Virus record (IMG/VR): IMGVR_UViG_3300015241_000027 | Location: 1-31,711 of that record | Length of the DNA stretch: 31,711 nt | Reading direction: 5' to 3' (one strand) | Source of the DNA: a virus | Shown: in pieces, positions 1 through 8,167 of the stretch | How positions within the stretch are numbered: the first letter of the stretch is position 1 | How the letters are laid out: every line of letters begins with the position of its first letter | Program-made: the position numbers and the translations under genes | The notes under the pieces: generated by a model | What the model was told of the DNA's origin: nothing | The model's input: only the letters and a program-made list of their open reading frames with translations | Databases searched by the model: none

Positions 1-1464
1 CAACTGATCGAAGCGATCCAAATAGCTGAGCGGTTGCGTGAGATCGAGAAGACGAATGCGATTCGCAATTACTTTCCTGATTCCGGCCCTCTAAGACGCG
101 AGCTATATCCAAAACAGCTTGAGCACTTCCAAAGCGGTCTCACAAAGCGTGAGCGCCTATTTCTATGTGGGAACCGTGTCGGAAAGAGTTTGGCCGGTGC
201 ATATGAAGTAACATGCCATCTCACAGGACTTTACCCTAAATGGTGGACTGGACGTCGATTCAATAATCCGGTACGTGTTTGGGCTGCAGGAGATACGTCC
301 AAGACTGTCAGAGACATTGTTCAGCGCATATTGATGGGAGAGCCTGGCCAGTATGGAACGGGCATGATTCCAAAAGATAAGATCGTTCGCACGCTGGCGC
401 GCACTGGGCTTGGCGATGCTGTAGACGTGGTTCACATAAAGCATGTATCCGGCAATGTATCGCAGCTCACATTCAAGTCCTACGATCAGCGACGGGAAAG
501 CTTTCAGGGAACTGAGCAGGATGTGATATGGCTCGATGAAGAATCTCCGATGGATATCTATGTTGAATGCTTGCTTCGGACGATGACAAATGAAGGCATC
601 ATGATACTTACATTCACTCCTTTGCAAGGCCTTTCGAATGTTGTACTTAGCTTCCTTTCTGAAGGATCGATAGAGCATCCGATTGAGTCTAACTCTAAAG
701 GTGTGGTGACTGCAAGTTGGGATGATGTTCCCCATTTGTCCGAAGAAGCAAAAGAACAAATGTTGCTCTCCATGCCACCGTATCAACGCGATGCACGCTC
801 TAAGGGAATACCGCAGCTAGGTTCAGGTGCAATCTACCCGATACCTGAGTCAGAGATCGTAGTCGATGACTTTGTGCTACCGAAGTGGTGGCCTCGCGCT
901 TATGGCTTAGATGTTGGCTGGAACTTCACTGCTGCGGTGTTCGTGTGCAAAAACCCAGACACTGGAGTCATGTATGTCTACAACACTTATAAGGTCGGAG
1001 GAGAGCGAGCGTCGGTTCATGCTGCAAACATTCGCGGAGTTGACGGAAGAATACCCGGAGCCATCGACCCTGCGTCTCGAGGACGCGGACAGACAGACGG
1101 TCAGCAACTATTTCAGATGTACCGCGATCTGGGCCTGGATATCGCGCCTGCAGACAATGCCGTTGAGTCAGGCATTGAAGCCGTACGACAACTGCTGATC
1201 TCTGGACGGCTCAAGCTTATGAAGATTGCATCTGCCGCGATCTTGGCGGAGTACAGGACTTATAGACGCGATGAATCAGGGAAGGTGGTCAAAGAGAACG
1301 ATCACAACCTGGATGCGCTGCGCTATTGGGCAATGATGTTCACGGTCGGTGGTAAGGCTATGCGTCCAGCCGAGGAAGCGCCACTCTCGCGCGAGGAAGC
1401 AGCGATGTGGGGAGCAGCCGAACAAGGTAAGCAGAGGGGTCATCCTATGACTACAGCTCAATGA
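1..1464 (+). CDS. terL: Terminase large subunit, P22-like (5' end cut by window edge)
   Basis: ATPase-nuclease motor that packages DNA through the portal and cuts concatemers. The reading frame is open to base 1, so the true start probably lies upstream; the first start-like codon inside is TTG at 34. Counting from 34: Walker A GNRVGKS at 46-52, Walker B VIWLDEE at 164-170, coupling motif LTFTPLQG soon after, nuclease-type acidic residues D293 (YGLDVGW) and D427 (NHNLDALRYW). Motif wording and order follow the phage P22 gp2 family (for example GNQLGKS, FDEE, ILTFTPL, QDFGWNH). No small terminase subunit is visible; it would lie to the left. The stop overlaps the next start by four bases (ATGA). 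Family certain; the P22-like placement is from remembered motifs. Confidence 0.95.
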   Translation, partial: QLIEAIQIAERLREIEKTNAIRNYFPDSGPLRRELYPKQLEHFQSGLTKRERLFLCGNRVGKSLAGAYEVTCHLTGLYPKWWTGRRFNNPVRVWAAGDTSKTVRDIVQRILMGEPGQYGTGMIPKDKIVRTLARTGLGDAVDVVHIKHVSGNVSQLTFKSYDQRRESFQGTEQDVIWLDEESPMDIYVECLLRTMTNEGIMILTFTPLQGLSNVVLSFLSEGSIEHPIESNSKGVVTASWDDVPHLSEEAKEQMLLSMPPYQRDARSKGIPQLGSGAIYPIPESEIVVDDFVLPKWWPRAYGLDVGWNFTAAVFVCKNPDTGVMYVYNTYKVGGERASVHAANIRGVDGRIPGAIDPASRGRGQTDGQQLFQMYRDLGLDIAPADNAVESGIEAVRQLLISGRLKLMKIASAAILAEYRTYRRDESGKVVKENDHNLDALRYWAMMFTVGGKAMRPAEEAPLSREEAAMWGAAEQGKQRGHPMTTAQ

Positions 1465-1880
1465 GAGTGTGCCAGCGGTGCAGGAAGGAAGATTACCGCA
1501 TGATCCAGCGCAACGAAAGCTGCTCGTGCGGTGCCGGCCAATGGGTTGGCGATGATGAGCACAAGGAAGACTGCTATATGGTTGGCCACCAGGTATTTAC
1601 CTGGCCTTATCCCGAGCCAATTCATCCCCGTGAGCTGATCAAGGACGAGAACTCGCAGCAGTTTGGCTATCGCATGCCGGCTAAGTGGAAGGATTGGGGA
1701 TTGGTGCAGCGCGGTGCTCGCTTCCTCCGAACGAAGATGCTATGCCGTAGCTGCGTGCTTGAGGAGATGGCCGTTGCTGGTCGTGTCGCTGCTCTTCAGA
1801 AGGCGAAGAAGTCCTATGGCAACCGAGGCGCAACACAGGATTCATGGTCGCAACAGATCTGCTCGCAGGACTCATTCTAG
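1461..1880 (+). CDS. Cys-rich, probably zinc-binding small protein
   Basis: 139 aa, not recognised. It starts in a four-base overlap with terL, so it is probably translationally coupled. Cysteine pairs CQRC near the N-terminus, CSCG near residue 22 and CRSC near residue 96, with extra His and Cys between, suggest one or two structural zinc sites. The C-terminus is polar and looks unstructured. Position directly after terL suggests a late gene, perhaps a packaging or head accessory factor, but nothing in the sequence proves it. Confidence 0.7.
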   Translation: MRVCQRCRKEDYRMIQRNESCSCGAGQWVGDDEHKEDCYMVGHQVFTWPYPEPIHPRELIKDENSQQFGYRMPAKWKDWGLVQRGARFLRTKMLCRSCVLEEMAVAGRVAALQKAKKSYGNRGATQDSWSQQICSQDSF

Positions 1881-1925
1881 AATTGTCTATCACTTACCGG
1901 TCAGACGTTGTAATCTGTAGGTGAT

Positions 1926-2285
1926 ATGAGCCTATCCTTCTATTCCGTTGCAGTCCCGGTTACGCGGTCGAAGCTGACCACGTTGATTGCCGCGCAGTTG
2001 CCTACCGTGTCGATGGGAAATGTAACGACACCAGCAGGTTACACGCCACGCGGCAGGCAGATCACGATTCAGTCCAATCCTGGAAACACAGCAGCAGCCT
2101 TCATCTATATTGGCAACTTCCAGATGGTACCGGCCACTCCGATCGGCGTCGGTGCTGCTCTCGCGCCGGGCGCATCGTGGAACTATGGCAATGGTTCAGG
2201 GATTGCCGACGCACTCAGTGACATCTATGTGCAGGCATCCGGCGGTGCGGGCGCTGACACTATCTATGTTTCGGTGACTGACTGA
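1926..2285 (+). CDS. Small beta-rich virion-type protein
   Basis: 119 aa, rich in Ser, Thr, Ala and Gly with alternating hydrophobic residues, the look of a beta-sandwich decoration or fibre-base protein. It starts at ATG after a GGTGAT ribosome site. It has no signal peptide, unlike the fibre genes further on. Its stop overlaps the next start (TGATG). Structural role is inferred from composition and position only. Confidence 0.7.
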   Translation: MSLSFYSVAVPVTRSKLTTLIAAQLPTVSMGNVTTPAGYTPRGRQITIQSNPGNTAAAFIYIGNFQMVPATPIGVGAALAPGASWNYGNGSGIADALSDIYVQASGGAGADTIYVSVTD

Positions 2286-2560
2286 TGTCCGCGCCTGTTC
2301 CAGTATGTTTGCAGACAGGCGAGAAGACATCTTTTGGTGCTCTATTCAAGGGCGAGGCCGAGCGTTCGGCTTTCCATGCGAAGGTGGAGCAGGACATCAA
2401 AGACATTGAATCTGAGGGATTTGTTCGTGACGAGCAAGTCCCTAATATGTTTGCGAAAGACAACGTAGCAATCACATTGGAGGGATGGCGTCATGCGGGA
2501 AAAGATAAGACGTTGGCTTGGCATAGCGCCGTCGTTGCCAGTCTCAAGCCCCGAGGATAA
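2285..2560 (+). CDS. Hypothetical small protein
   Basis: 91 aa, unrecognised. It contains a charged, probably helical stretch (residues about 24-45) and an ITLEGW segment. The start overlaps the previous stop by one base, implying coupled translation. The last 68 bases are also coding in another frame for the following gene, whose own ribosome site lies inside this one. Confidence 0.6.
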   Translation: MSAPVPVCLQTGEKTSFGALFKGEAERSAFHAKVEQDIKDIESEGFVRDEQVPNMFAKDNVAITLEGWRHAGKDKTLAWHSAVVASLKPRG

Positions 2561-2810
2561 GGTCTTTGCTCTGCTGAAGGATACGATCGCAGAGAATCGT
2601 AAGACCACAAAGCTATTGGCAGAAGCGCTCGAGCGTGAGCAGAACACTCTGGATCGCATCGTCGGCGCTCGCTATGATCGTCAACCACGCATGGATTCTC
2701 CCACAAAACAAAATCAACCGGGCTTATTCGATCAGGAAGCTCGTTCAGGTAACCCTGATTCCTATGATGACGCCCCATTCGTTCAATCAATCGGAGAAAA
2801 CATCCAATGA
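2493..2810 (+). CDS. Hypothetical helical protein overlapping its neighbour
   Basis: 105 aa, not recognised. ATG at 2493 is preceded by a strong GGAGGG at an 8-base spacing, so the 68-base overlap with the upstream gene looks genuine. The protein begins MREKIRRWLG, then has a long charged helix (about 20-60) and a polar, Asp/Gln-rich tail. The stop overlaps the next ATG (ATGA), coupling it to the SGNH fibre gene. Confidence 0.65.
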   Translation: MREKIRRWLGIAPSLPVSSPEDKVFALLKDTIAENRKTTKLLAEALEREQNTLDRIVGARYDRQPRMDSPTKQNQPGLFDQEARSGNPDSYDDAPFVQSIGENIQ

Positions 2811-5008
2811 TTCGTAAACTACTGATTCTATTTGCACTATCTTCTCCAGTTCTAGCACAAACGACGACGTGGACGGGAATCATCAAAGATGTGCAGGGCA
2901 ATGTGGTGACCAGCGGTAAGGTCAACTTCACACTCACGCAGTCTGTAGATGCGACTATTCCCGGGCAATCGCGCTTCGTCCCTAGTCTTGTGAGCTGCAC
3001 AATCAATGGCGATGGGACTATGGGAATCGGCACGGGCGCTTGCGTTACGACCATGAACACAGCGATCTCCCCAACGGGAACAAGCTATAAAGTCTGCATC
3101 CAACCATACTTTGCGCAGCCTGGCTCATGCTTCTTTGGCTATGCGGTGACGGCGACGCAGGACATCAGTACGCAAGTGCCAACCCCGTCGACTGGCCCAT
3201 TCAACTACAACCCACTTGCGCAAGGGTTACCAGGTGCTACCGGACCAACCGGACCGCAGGGGCCGCCCGGGACGCCGACTAGCGGACTCAACCTTACGCC
3301 GAGTGCAACGCAGACAGTTGTTCCCACGAATGGGGCAGCTACCAATATCGGTAGATTGCAGATGACAAGCAACTTCTCCTATGCCGGCAGCATCGTCTAT
3401 CGTGCATGGGGCGACTCCATGACCTTTGGATTCGGCATCCCTACGCCGGCGACGCAGGCATATCCGGTTCTGGTTGCAGGCAACAATGGTTGGCCGACAT
3501 TTGAGAATCACGGTGTCAGCGGCGATATGTGTCCTGATGCAGCTACGCGTCTGATCAATACCTATACCGTGGCACCGGGACAGATAAACTCGCTGATGAT
3601 CGGGTTCAATGACAACTACTTCTTCGGAGCATCGCTCGATTACCGGCTTGATTATTACCGGCATTGCCAGGAAGCGCTCATAGCGTGGATGGGTACATTG
3701 CCGGAGCGCAAGATCCTATCCTCCAGCGCGGCAGTGACGTATACCGGTAGTTGGACACCCAACATTCCCTCGCAATATGGCGGGTTGCTCTATCAGACGA
3801 CATCGGTCGGCGGAACTGCAACCTTTACGACCCAGCCAGCGACCACTGTAGACGTGGTTACGCTGCACCAGAATACGAACACATCCGATTACACGATCAC
3901 GATCGATGGAGTTCCGCAGTTCGAGCCGCGCTCAGGAACGATCTATTTCAGCACGTCCATCGACATCACCACGAACAACGGGATTTCGTTCGCTCCTTAT
4001 CTTCACCATTTCTCTGGGCTTCCGAACACTCCCCATACGGTGGTGCTTACCTCAGCGCACATCGTTGGAACCAATCCTAACTACTTCCTCTGGGCTCAAA
4101 GCACCTCGCCTGGGCAGAATGGCACGAATGCTCCCACGGTTTATCTGGGAACTGTACCGCGTAGCACGGCGGCAGCCTATGCAGCCTCGCCGGTGCACAT
4201 AACTCCCACGGATGTCAGCAGCTTCAACAATGCGCAGTATCTGAATATGCAGGAGATGGGCGCATCTGGCGTCAATGTGACTATGGTTGACATCTCGAAC
4301 ACGGCTTGCTTCGACCCGAATGTGTCGGCGAACGTCCAAAGCGATGGAATCCATCCTACAGCACTTGGCTATACCTTCATCGCGGCTTGCTGGGAGAAGG
4401 AGATGTCGAATACGGTGGTCTCGCGTAACTGGCAACCCTATTACAGCTCTGAACGAAGCTATAAAGGCGGGCTCTATGCTGGGGATCCACCATTCGATGC
4501 AACCGGCAATCCGCTACAGCGTGGCCAGCTCGGATCGTCGACCTTCAACACGACAGGATCGATCAACACTGGCCGCCTGAGCATGGGATCGGATGGCTTC
4601 GGTACATTCCAGCGGCTCCCGAACGACTCAACTACTCTCGGAACGGTATGGGCGCTCCTCAATCCAGCATCAGGCTTCGACGGCATCGCATTTGGGCAGT
4701 ATGCGACTGGTTTCCCTTACCTATTCATGGACACGAGCGTAGCAGGCGTGCAGACATACAACTTCGGTCTGTTCGGGAAGTCGCGCACTGGAATCCATGC
4801 GAAACAGGCAGTCTTTGACACCAGCGTTGTCGCTGCATCGGTTGTGGGTACTGCGGGCATCGGACCGGCGGCTACTGTACTATGGACTTCTGGCTCTGGA
4901 GCGCCGTCAGGAGCTTGCGTCAATGGTTCGATGTATACGTCGACCACAGGTACAACAGTCAACATTCTCTGGGCTTGCGGCAGCACGGCTTGGCAGTTAG
5001 TCAAATAG
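2807..5008 (+). CDS. Exported-looking tail fibre with collagen-like segment and SGNH esterase domain
   Basis: 733 aa. Residues 1-17 are a textbook Sec signal peptide (MIRKL, hydrophobic core, cleavage after VLA before Q18), which is unusual for a virion fibre. A beta-domain follows, then a short Gly-Pro-rich collagen-like segment (about 142-158), then an SGNH/GDSL hydrolase: block I GDS with S204, GxND block with N268, and DGIHP with D513 and H516. All catalytic blocks are present, so an active esterase or deacetylase on surface polysaccharide is likely. A lectin-like insertion lies between blocks III and V. The C-terminus (about 690-733) is a small domain ending CGSTAWQLVK, resembling a segment of the gene at 5968. 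First of four tandem signal-peptide genes. Confidence 0.88.
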   Translation: MIRKLLILFALSSPVLAQTTTWTGIIKDVQGNVVTSGKVNFTLTQSVDATIPGQSRFVPSLVSCTINGDGTMGIGTGACVTTMNTAISPTGTSYKVCIQPYFAQPGSCFFGYAVTATQDISTQVPTPSTGPFNYNPLAQGLPGATGPTGPQGPPGTPTSGLNLTPSATQTVVPTNGAATNIGRLQMTSNFSYAGSIVYRAWGDSMTFGFGIPTPATQAYPVLVAGNNGWPTFENHGVSGDMCPDAATRLINTYTVAPGQINSLMIGFNDNYFFGASLDYRLDYYRHCQEALIAWMGTLPERKILSSSAAVTYTGSWTPNIPSQYGGLLYQTTSVGGTATFTTQPATTVDVVTLHQNTNTSDYTITIDGVPQFEPRSGTIYFSTSIDITTNNGISFAPYLHHFSGLPNTPHTVVLTSAHIVGTNPNYFLWAQSTSPGQNGTNAPTVYLGTVPRSTAAAYAASPVHITPTDVSSFNNAQYLNMQEMGASGVNVTMVDISNTACFDPNVSANVQSDGIHPTALGYTFIAACWEKEMSNTVVSRNWQPYYSSERSYKGGLYAGDPPFDATGNPLQRGQLGSSTFNTTGSINTGRLSMGSDGFGTFQRLPNDSTTLGTVWALLNPASGFDGIAFGQYATGFPYLFMDTSVAGVQTYNFGLFGKSRTGIHAKQAVFDTSVVAASVVGTAGIGPAATVLWTSGSGAPSGACVNGSMYTSTTGTTVNILWACGSTAWQLVK

Positions 5009-5015
5009 GTGGGCC

Positions 5016-5954
5016 ATGAAATACTTTGCTTCTCTCCTCGTTCTGATGTCGAGTTCGCTGATTGCCCAGATATCGCCCCCATACCCGAGTGGTGGGGGCG
5101 GTGGAGGAGTTACGACCTTCAATGCCAGAACTGGAGATGTGCTTCCAGCGACGAATGACTACAGTTTCGCCCAACTTAGTGGGCAGGTTTCCGTGTCTCA
5201 GCAACCGGCAACAACGGTGCAAGCGGTTGGCACGCGAACTGCGAATACTATTCTCAAGTGGGTGACCAGTAATACGGCTGCTAATTCGTCATTGGTTGAT
5301 GACGGGTCTTCTATAACGACTGGAGAAAATATAACAGCCCCCAATTTTATAGGAACGCTGAATGGTAACTCTGCATCTTCTTCTTTCGCAACGAACATAT
5401 TGGGCGGAGCGCTTGGATCTATCCCATATCAAAGCGCAGCGAATACCACACTCTTCGTCGCCGGACAGACGGTTGCGGGAACCTATCTACTGTGCGAACA
5501 GCCAACCGGCTCTTTGATAGCGCCGATCCTATGCAACTTAGCGACATTGATGGCCTCACCTGGTCCGATAGGATCAACCACGCGCTCAACTGTCCAGGCT
5601 ACGACAGTCAATGCCACTTCGACGAATGTAGGATCGAACATTATGGCAGGTGAGGGGGTCGTAACTTTCTCGGCCACTCCCGCATTTACTTCAGGAACGA
5701 CCCAATCGCAGATCATGACCCTAACGGCTAATGTAACTTCCTTTACTATGGCGGCTGGAGTTGCTGGGCGAGGATTCACGCTTACACTTTGTCAGAATGC
5801 AACTGGAGGTTTTACGGCAGTAGGGGCCCCAGCCAATCTTAGAGGCTTCGGAACTATAGGAACCACGCCAAGTACATGCTCCTCGCAGCATTTTGTCTAT
5901 AGTGGGAACCAGACAGCATGGCTTGCCGATTCAGCGATGGTCATAAATATGTAG
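5016..5954 (+). CDS. Signal-peptide-bearing fibre/adhesin-like protein
   Basis: 312 aa. N-terminal signal peptide (MKYFASLLVLMSSSLIAQ, predicted cut after Ala17), then ISPPY and a glycine run. FNARTGDVLPATNDYSFAQL is the short fibre motif (FNGRTG...GDY) widespread in tail fibres. The middle is Ser/Thr/Asn-rich beta structure. The last 100 residues (TLTANVTSFTM...W) look like a fibre tip domain. It starts 7 bases after the SGNH gene. The QISPPY motif after the cleavage site is shared with the gene at 6509, suggesting duplication. Virion or surface role inferred. Confidence 0.82.
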   Translation: MKYFASLLVLMSSSLIAQISPPYPSGGGGGGVTTFNARTGDVLPATNDYSFAQLSGQVSVSQQPATTVQAVGTRTANTILKWVTSNTAANSSLVDDGSSITTGENITAPNFIGTLNGNSASSSFATNILGGALGSIPYQSAANTTLFVAGQTVAGTYLLCEQPTGSLIAPILCNLATLMASPGPIGSTTRSTVQATTVNATSTNVGSNIMAGEGVVTFSATPAFTSGTTQSQIMTLTANVTSFTMAAGVAGRGFTLTLCQNATGGFTAVGAPANLRGFGTIGTTPSTCSSQHFVYSGNQTAWLADSAMVINM

Positions 5955-5967
5955 CACGAGGTATCAC

Positions 5968-6498
5968 ATGAAACGCTTTGGAGTTGCACTCGCTTTGGTC
6001 ATCGCTTCTCTAGTTCTTTGCTTCTCCTTACGCAATCATGGAGTCTCGGCACAGACAATTTCTCCGATCGGTTCACCGGCACCGGCGCTACACGGCAATG
6101 GCCCACCGCCTGCTGCAGTCAATCAGATCTGCAATTCATCGCTGATAAATGTTCTCTATTATCAGAATGATGGTGGCCTAGGGATGAAGTTTTGGTTCTG
6201 CGATGGTACGGCTTGGACGCAGAACAATGGAGCGATCACTCTATCTGGAACATCTGCCGTGATTACATGGGGGCTCATTGGAGCTGGGGCTTGCTCACAG
6301 CAGACGATAGCTATATCAGGAGCTACGGTTGGTCAGGCAGCTTACGCGGCAGCTATAGGTGACGCTGGTGATGGCAATGCAAGGATTCGTGCATGGGTTT
6401 CTGCGGCCAATACGGTCACGCTCCGAGCTTGCAACTATGGGCTCACATCTTTAGGCTTGAACGCGGTAGCATGGAAAGTGATTATTCCTTCGGTCTAA
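5968..6498 (+). CDS. Signal-peptide-bearing fibre-like protein
   Basis: 176 aa. The signal sequence covers residues 1-29 (hydrophobic core VALALVIASLVLCFSL, predicted cut after VSA before QTIS). A proline-rich linker follows, then a short domain with CNSS...FWFCDGTAW that resembles the C-terminus of the SGNH fibre, then a beta-rich C-terminal domain. It lies 13 bases after the previous gene and 10 bases before the next start, as part of the same operon. No enzymatic motif is visible. Confidence 0.78.
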   Translation: MKRFGVALALVIASLVLCFSLRNHGVSAQTISPIGSPAPALHGNGPPPAAVNQICNSSLINVLYYQNDGGLGMKFWFCDGTAWTQNNGAITLSGTSAVITWGLIGAGACSQQTIAISGATVGQAAYAAAIGDAGDGNARIRAWVSAANTVTLRACNYGLTSLGLNAVAWKVIIPSV

Positions 6499-6508
6499 GG
6501 TGATTACA

Positions 6509-6982
6509 ATGAAGCAGTACATTTTCGTTGGGCTAGGCATCATCGCGATCGTCATCCTTATGGCGGCAGGCGGACAGATATCTCCTCCTTATAACGGAGG
6601 AAGCGGAGGTGCTGTTGCATCCGTGTTCGGGCGTACCGGAGTGATCACTGCAGTTGTCGGTGACTATTCTGCCTTCTTCCCGATCAGCGTTTATTGCGGC
6701 CTTACGACCACATGCGCAAATACTGCATCCTCCGGCGCTAAGGTCGTGCGCGGCGCAGCTCCGGCCCTTCCAGGGAGTGGAGCGAATCAGGTAACAATAA
6801 CACTTTCGGCGGCATCCGCCTTCTCCGACACAACTTATGAATGCGCCCTAACCTCACATGCGAATGCTCCTATCGCATCAACAATATTCACTCTCAACAA
6901 GCAAAACGGGACGCAATTCATCATTGCTGGATTCCCAATAACGTCAACTGACATTGTGGGTTACGTTTGCACCGGAAACTAA
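6509..6982 (+). CDS. Signal-peptide-bearing fibre-like protein, paralogous to the gene at 5016
   Basis: 157 aa from ATG at 6509, chosen because AAGGTGA sits 5 bases upstream; a GTG at 6500 would overlap that site. Hydrophobic N-terminus (YIFVGLGIIAIVILMAAGG), then QISPPY, a Gly/Ser linker and VFGRTGVITAVVGDYSAF, the same RTG...GDY fibre motif as the gene at 5016. C-terminal beta domain with cysteines (SGANQVTITLSAASAF...VCTGN). The signal may be a cleavable peptide or an anchor, since the expected Ala-x-Ala is not clear here. Confidence 0.75.
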   Translation: MKQYIFVGLGIIAIVILMAAGGQISPPYNGGSGGAVASVFGRTGVITAVVGDYSAFFPISVYCGLTTTCANTASSGAKVVRGAAPALPGSGANQVTITLSAASAFSDTTYECALTSHANAPIASTIFTLNKQNGTQFIIAGFPITSTDIVGYVCTGN

Positions 6983-7018
6983 TGTCCGATTCGAGACATC
7001 TAACGTTTACAATGAACC

Positions 7019-7363
7019 TTGTGTACGTGGAGTCAATTTGTTTCAATAGGGGCCATTGCCTTGGCATATTCAGAGAGTCCAAACGTCGCGCTCTTACTCT
7101 CACGCATTACTGAAGTCGAAAATAAGCATTCTAGCCTAAAGAATGCCTTCGAAAATCACGAGAAGTGGTCTTCAGAGAGAATCAAGAAACACGACAAAGA
7201 CCTCTATGAGGGTAACGGTTTGCCATCTATAACGAATCGCTTGTCATCGGTGGAGATGATCGCGGGAATGGCCAAGTTTGTGGCCGCAACAGCATGTGTT
7301 AATACGATTATGCTGGTCGTCTTCCTTATCAACTATTACGTAGGGCATGGCGGGGGAAAGTAG
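7019..7363 (+). CDS. Coiled-coil protein with C-terminal membrane helix
   Basis: About 114 aa if TTG at 7019 is the start; an in-frame stop at 7013 limits it and no ATG or GTG exists near, so the start is uncertain (a second TTG is at 7061). Residues about 25-85 are charged and helical, followed by a membrane segment FVAATACVNTIMLVVFLINYYV and a short basic tail. The layout resembles small haemolysin XhlA/holin-accessory-type phage proteins, but sits far from the lysis genes. Function unknown. Confidence 0.5.
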   Translation: MCTWSQFVSIGAIALAYSESPNVALLLSRITEVENKHSSLKNAFENHEKWSSERIKKHDKDLYEGNGLPSITNRLSSVEMIAGMAKFVAATACVNTIMLVVFLINYYVGHGGGK

Positions 7364-7377
7364 AACTCCCCCGCGCT

Positions 7378-7494
7378 CTAGCCTCCGTGGCCAGGACGTG
7401 GTGTTGGTTCGCCTGCATCGTCGGGTGCTGCTGCGGCTGGCTTTACTGCGGTCGGCTTCTTAGGAAGCTTCGGATCTTTCTTGTCACTGCACAT
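7378..7494 (-). CDS. Small Lys/Pro/Ala-rich protein
   Basis: 38 aa on the leftward strand, starting MCSDKKDPKLPKK and ending PRPGHGG. The ATG at 7494 overlaps the end of the upstream leftward membrane gene by 11 bases, and AAGGA lies about 8 bases before it, so coupled translation is plausible. The composition is low-complexity and probably disordered. Unrecognised. Confidence 0.45.
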   Translation of the reverse strand: MCSDKKDPKLPKKPTAVKPAAAAPDDAGEPTPRPGHGG

Positions 7495-7930
7495 ATTGTT
7501 GGTCCTTTCTAGGGGCAAAGAATAAAAATGCCGCTACCCAAACTATAAAGCATGCGAGGTTCAGAGAGTTCAATGCATCATGACCAGCGAGCAGAACTGG
7601 GAGACCAAACACCTTCGATATGTAGATTGCAACCTTTAGAATGTTATAGATAAGCATCGGAACCCAGACGAACCAAACATCTAGTCTTTGGCATTCGACG
7701 ATGGCCGCCAGATTCAGGAGGATATTGAGAACGCCGATGGTGAAGACTGCTTTGAGATATTGCGGAGAGCCCACTCCGAAGCGTGACAGCATCGCCATAA
7801 AGAAGACTGACTCGACTAGATCGCACATGATCACTAGAGGAAACCAGAGTAAGCGCCAATGCCGCATAAACAAAAGTGCAAGGATAATGACGTGCAGCGC
7901 GGTTACAATGATCCACAGAAGGTTGTCCAT
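7484..7930 (-). CDS. Polytopic inner-membrane protein
   Basis: 148 aa with about five hydrophobic segments (roughly 4-22, 28-50, 60-80, 85-108 and 122-140) joined by short charged loops. It ends with a cytoplasmic-looking PRKDQQYVQ tail. It lies opposite to the surrounding late genes. Its start codon is only 11 bases from the start of the rightward gene at 7942, and no clear ribosome site precedes it. A host-modifying function such as superinfection exclusion or membrane protection would fit a stray membrane gene, but there is no family evidence. Confidence 0.65.
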   Translation of the reverse strand: MDNLLWIIVTALHVIILALLFMRHWRLLWFPLVIMCDLVESVFFMAMLSRFGVGSPQYLKAVFTIGVLNILLNLAAIVECQRLDVWFVWVPMLIYNILKVAIYISKVFGLPVLLAGHDALNSLNLACFIVWVAAFLFFAPRKDQQYVQ

Positions 7931-7941
7931 AAGGAGATTCT

Positions 7942-8115
7942 ATGCCAGCGCAGTCAGTAGCTCAGAGAAAATTGATGGCGATCGCTGAACATAAGCCGTC
8001 TGAAGTCTATGCCAAGGATTCAGGCGTTCTCGGCATGAAGAAGTCTTCGCTCCATGATTTCGCCGCAACTAAAGAGAAGAATCTCCCCTCCAAAGTCTAC
8101 GCCTCGAAGAAATAG
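7942..8115 (+). CDS. Small conserved-type phage protein (57 aa)
   Basis: A short gene with a strong AAGGAG 5 bases before ATG. The protein (MPAQSVAQRKLMAIAEHKPS..., then VLGMKKSSLHDFA, ending YASKK) resembles a family of small basic phage proteins with the pattern MAIAEH...LxDFA that I recall from many phages; their role is unknown. It precedes the portal gene and probably begins or belongs to the head operon. Confidence 0.7.
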   Translation: MPAQSVAQRKLMAIAEHKPSEVYAKDSGVLGMKKSSLHDFAATKEKNLPSKVYASKK

Positions 8116-8167
8116 AGCTATCTCTAAGTAATTGCATACTGTATTCTTACGGTGAGGTGTGCTCGGC

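Noticed and set aside
163-786. 207-codon leftward frame opposite terL
   Set aside because: Lies fully within the terminase gene, whose motifs are unambiguous; no ribosome site.
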